DNA of 64,000 bases from a bacterium (GTDB lineage Bacteria > UBP6 > UBA1177): NCBI GenBank assembly GCA_016290135.1, contig JAEESW010000008.1, positions 1 through 64,000 on the forward strand, read 5' to 3'. This document shows positions 62,670-64,000 of this stretch, piece after piece. The notes under the pieces are model-generated. The model saw only the letters and a program-made list of their open reading frames with translations. It was not told the origin of the DNA and made no database searches. Position 1 is the stretch's first letter, and every line of letters starts with the position of its first letter. The translations under genes were made by a program, and so were the position numbers.

Positions 62670-64000
62670 ATGACAAGAATTGAAAAACATCCCGTCCTTG
62701 AAGTTCCTCAGGGTCAAAAAGTTGTCGAATTTACTTTCGACGGCAGGAAGATGACCGGTTACGAAGGAGAGGCGGTAAGTTCCGCTCTTTTCGCGAACGG
62801 CGTGAGACAGTTTTCAGTCCACAGACACGGAAACGCTCCGCAAGGTATTTTCTGCGCAAACGGCCAGTGCAGCCAGTGCACGGTGATCATTGACGGACTG
62901 CCTCAGAAATCGTGTATCACCCCTCTCAAAGCGGGAATGAAGATCGAAACTCTCAACGGTGTCCCCAGACTTGCCGAAGACGACAGACCTGTCGGACACA
63001 CCGAAAGACGCAACGAAAGCTGCGATGTTCTCGTTGTCGGCGGCGGACCAAGCGGCCTCAACGCGACGATCGAACTTGCACAGCTCGGTTTCAACGTGAT
63101 CTTAGTTGACGACAAGGCACGCCTCGGCGGAAAACTGCTGCTCCAGACACACAAATTCTTCGGCAGCGAGGAAGACTGCTTTGCGGGAACGCGCGGCGTT
63201 GACATCGCACACATCCTCGAAGAGAAAGTCAGAAGCTTCAAAAACGTCAAAATATACACCGAAACAAGCGTTATCGGCGTTTTCAAAGACAAAAAGGCGG
63301 GTCTTTTCGTTGAAAACAGACACTATGTCCTCGTTGACTTCAAAGGACTTATCCTTTCAAGCGGCGCAAGAGAAAAGTCAGTCCTTTTCAAAGGCAACGA
63401 CCTTCCGGGCGTTTACGGCGCAGGCGCTTTCCAGACGCTTGTAAACCGCGACCTTGTCAAAGCTGCCAGGAAAATACTCATCATCGGAAGCGGAAACGTC
63501 GGTCTTATCGGCGCTTACCACGCTCTTCAGGCTGGTATCGAAGTCGCAGCCATCGTTGAGATCGCTCCCAAGATCAACGGCTACAAAGTCCATGCCGACA
63601 AAATAAAGAGGATGGGCGTTCCGATATATCTCAGCACGACGGTGATTTCGGCTGAAGGCGACGGAAAAGTCGAGAGAGTCACAGTCGCTCAAGTCGATGA
63701 AAAATGGAATCCGATACTCGAAACGGCGAGGACCTACGAGGTCGATACGCTCCTTGTCGCGGTAGGCCTGAGCTCGGCTGACGAGCTTTATACGCTGGCT
63801 GACCAGTATAAATTCAACGTAATGAAGACCGGAGACTGCGACGAGATCGCTGAGGCTTCTTCGGCTATGTTCGGCGGCAAGATCACCGGCAGAAAGATGG
63901 CGGCGGCTCTCGGCAGAACAGATGCTGCGATCGATGAAAGCTGGCTCAAAAAGGCGGCGGTACTCAAATCGAGACCTGGAAACACGAAAGAGCCGGAAAA
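62670..64000 (+). CDS. FAD-dependent oxidoreductase with N-terminal [2Fe-2S] domain (opine/glycine-oxidase alpha-like), 3' truncated by window
   Basis: Read directly (no stop in window): 'GIFCANGQCSQCTVIIDGLPQKSCITPL', 'CDVLVVGGGPSGLNATIELAQLGFNVILVDDKARLGGKLLLQTHKFFG', 'LILSSGAREKSVLFKGNDLPGVYGAGAFQTLVNRD'. Confidence 0.85.
   Translation, partial: MTRIEKHPVLEVPQGQKVVEFTFDGRKMTGYEGEAVSSALFANGVRQFSVHRHGNAPQGIFCANGQCSQCTVIIDGLPQKSCITPLKAGMKIETLNGVPRLAEDDRPVGHTERRNESCDVLVVGGGPSGLNATIELAQLGFNVILVDDKARLGGKLLLQTHKFFGSEEDCFAGTRGVDIAHILEEKVRSFKNVKIYTETSVIGVFKDKKAGLFVENRHYVLVDFKGLILSSGAREKSVLFKGNDLPGVYGAGAFQTLVNRDLVKAARKILIIGSGNVGLIGAYHALQAGIEVAAIVEIAPKINGYKVHADKIKRMGVPIYLSTTVISAEGDGKVERVTVAQVDEKWNPILETARTYEVDTLLVAVGLSSADELYTLADQYKFNVMKTGDCDEIAEASSAMFGGKITGRKMAAALGRTDAAIDESWLKKAAVLKSRPGNTKEPE

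Noticed and set aside
1-64000. tRNA/rRNA genes, transposases, integrases or att-type direct repeats
   Set aside because: None recognised by eye; I cannot run tRNAscan or repeat finders, so absence is not proven.

Overview
The window is 64 kb of a Gram-negative-type bacterial chromosome (BamA/TamA-like outer-membrane protein, many lipoproteins with Asp/Ser-rich stalks). I did not assign a taxon. Left (1-18 kb) and right (44.6-64 kb) flanks are ordinary housekeeping and envelope genes: serA, purB, wecA-like, map, M23 peptidase, ABC ATPase, folP-cdaA-ybbR, cysC, BamA-like, hybrid kinase, NTT-type transporter fused to HEAT repeats, GH-type lipoprotein, ymdB-rny-fcl. The middle (about 19.0-43.4 kb) is an accessory redox/NAD island. 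It contains flavodoxins, aldo/keto reductases, FMN reductases, an Fe-alcohol dehydrogenase, a CMD-cupin protein, a Fic protein, and an operon with an M-class-like sirtuin, a zinc-type macrodomain and an Rrf2 regulator. A roughly 13-bp palindrome (consensus TGACACGGTGTCA) recurs at 20 or more places in this island, often as doublets or triplets spaced 23-26 bp (34 bp in two cases), overlapping TTGACA-N16-TATTCT promoter-like sequences. I did not see it in intergenic regions outside the island. I propose a local regulon, with an embedded TetR-family gene as one candidate regulator. A second pattern is that at least six exported or lipoprotein enzymes carry an internal, in-frame Shine-Dalgarno plus ATG/GTG exactly at the start of the enzyme domain, suggesting leader capture or dual (exported and cytosolic) products. 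An AT-rich two-gene module (26.9-30.06 kb) of unknown function is the best candidate for a horizontally acquired, possibly defence-related cassette. All assignments come from reading sequence and motifs; no database search was run.
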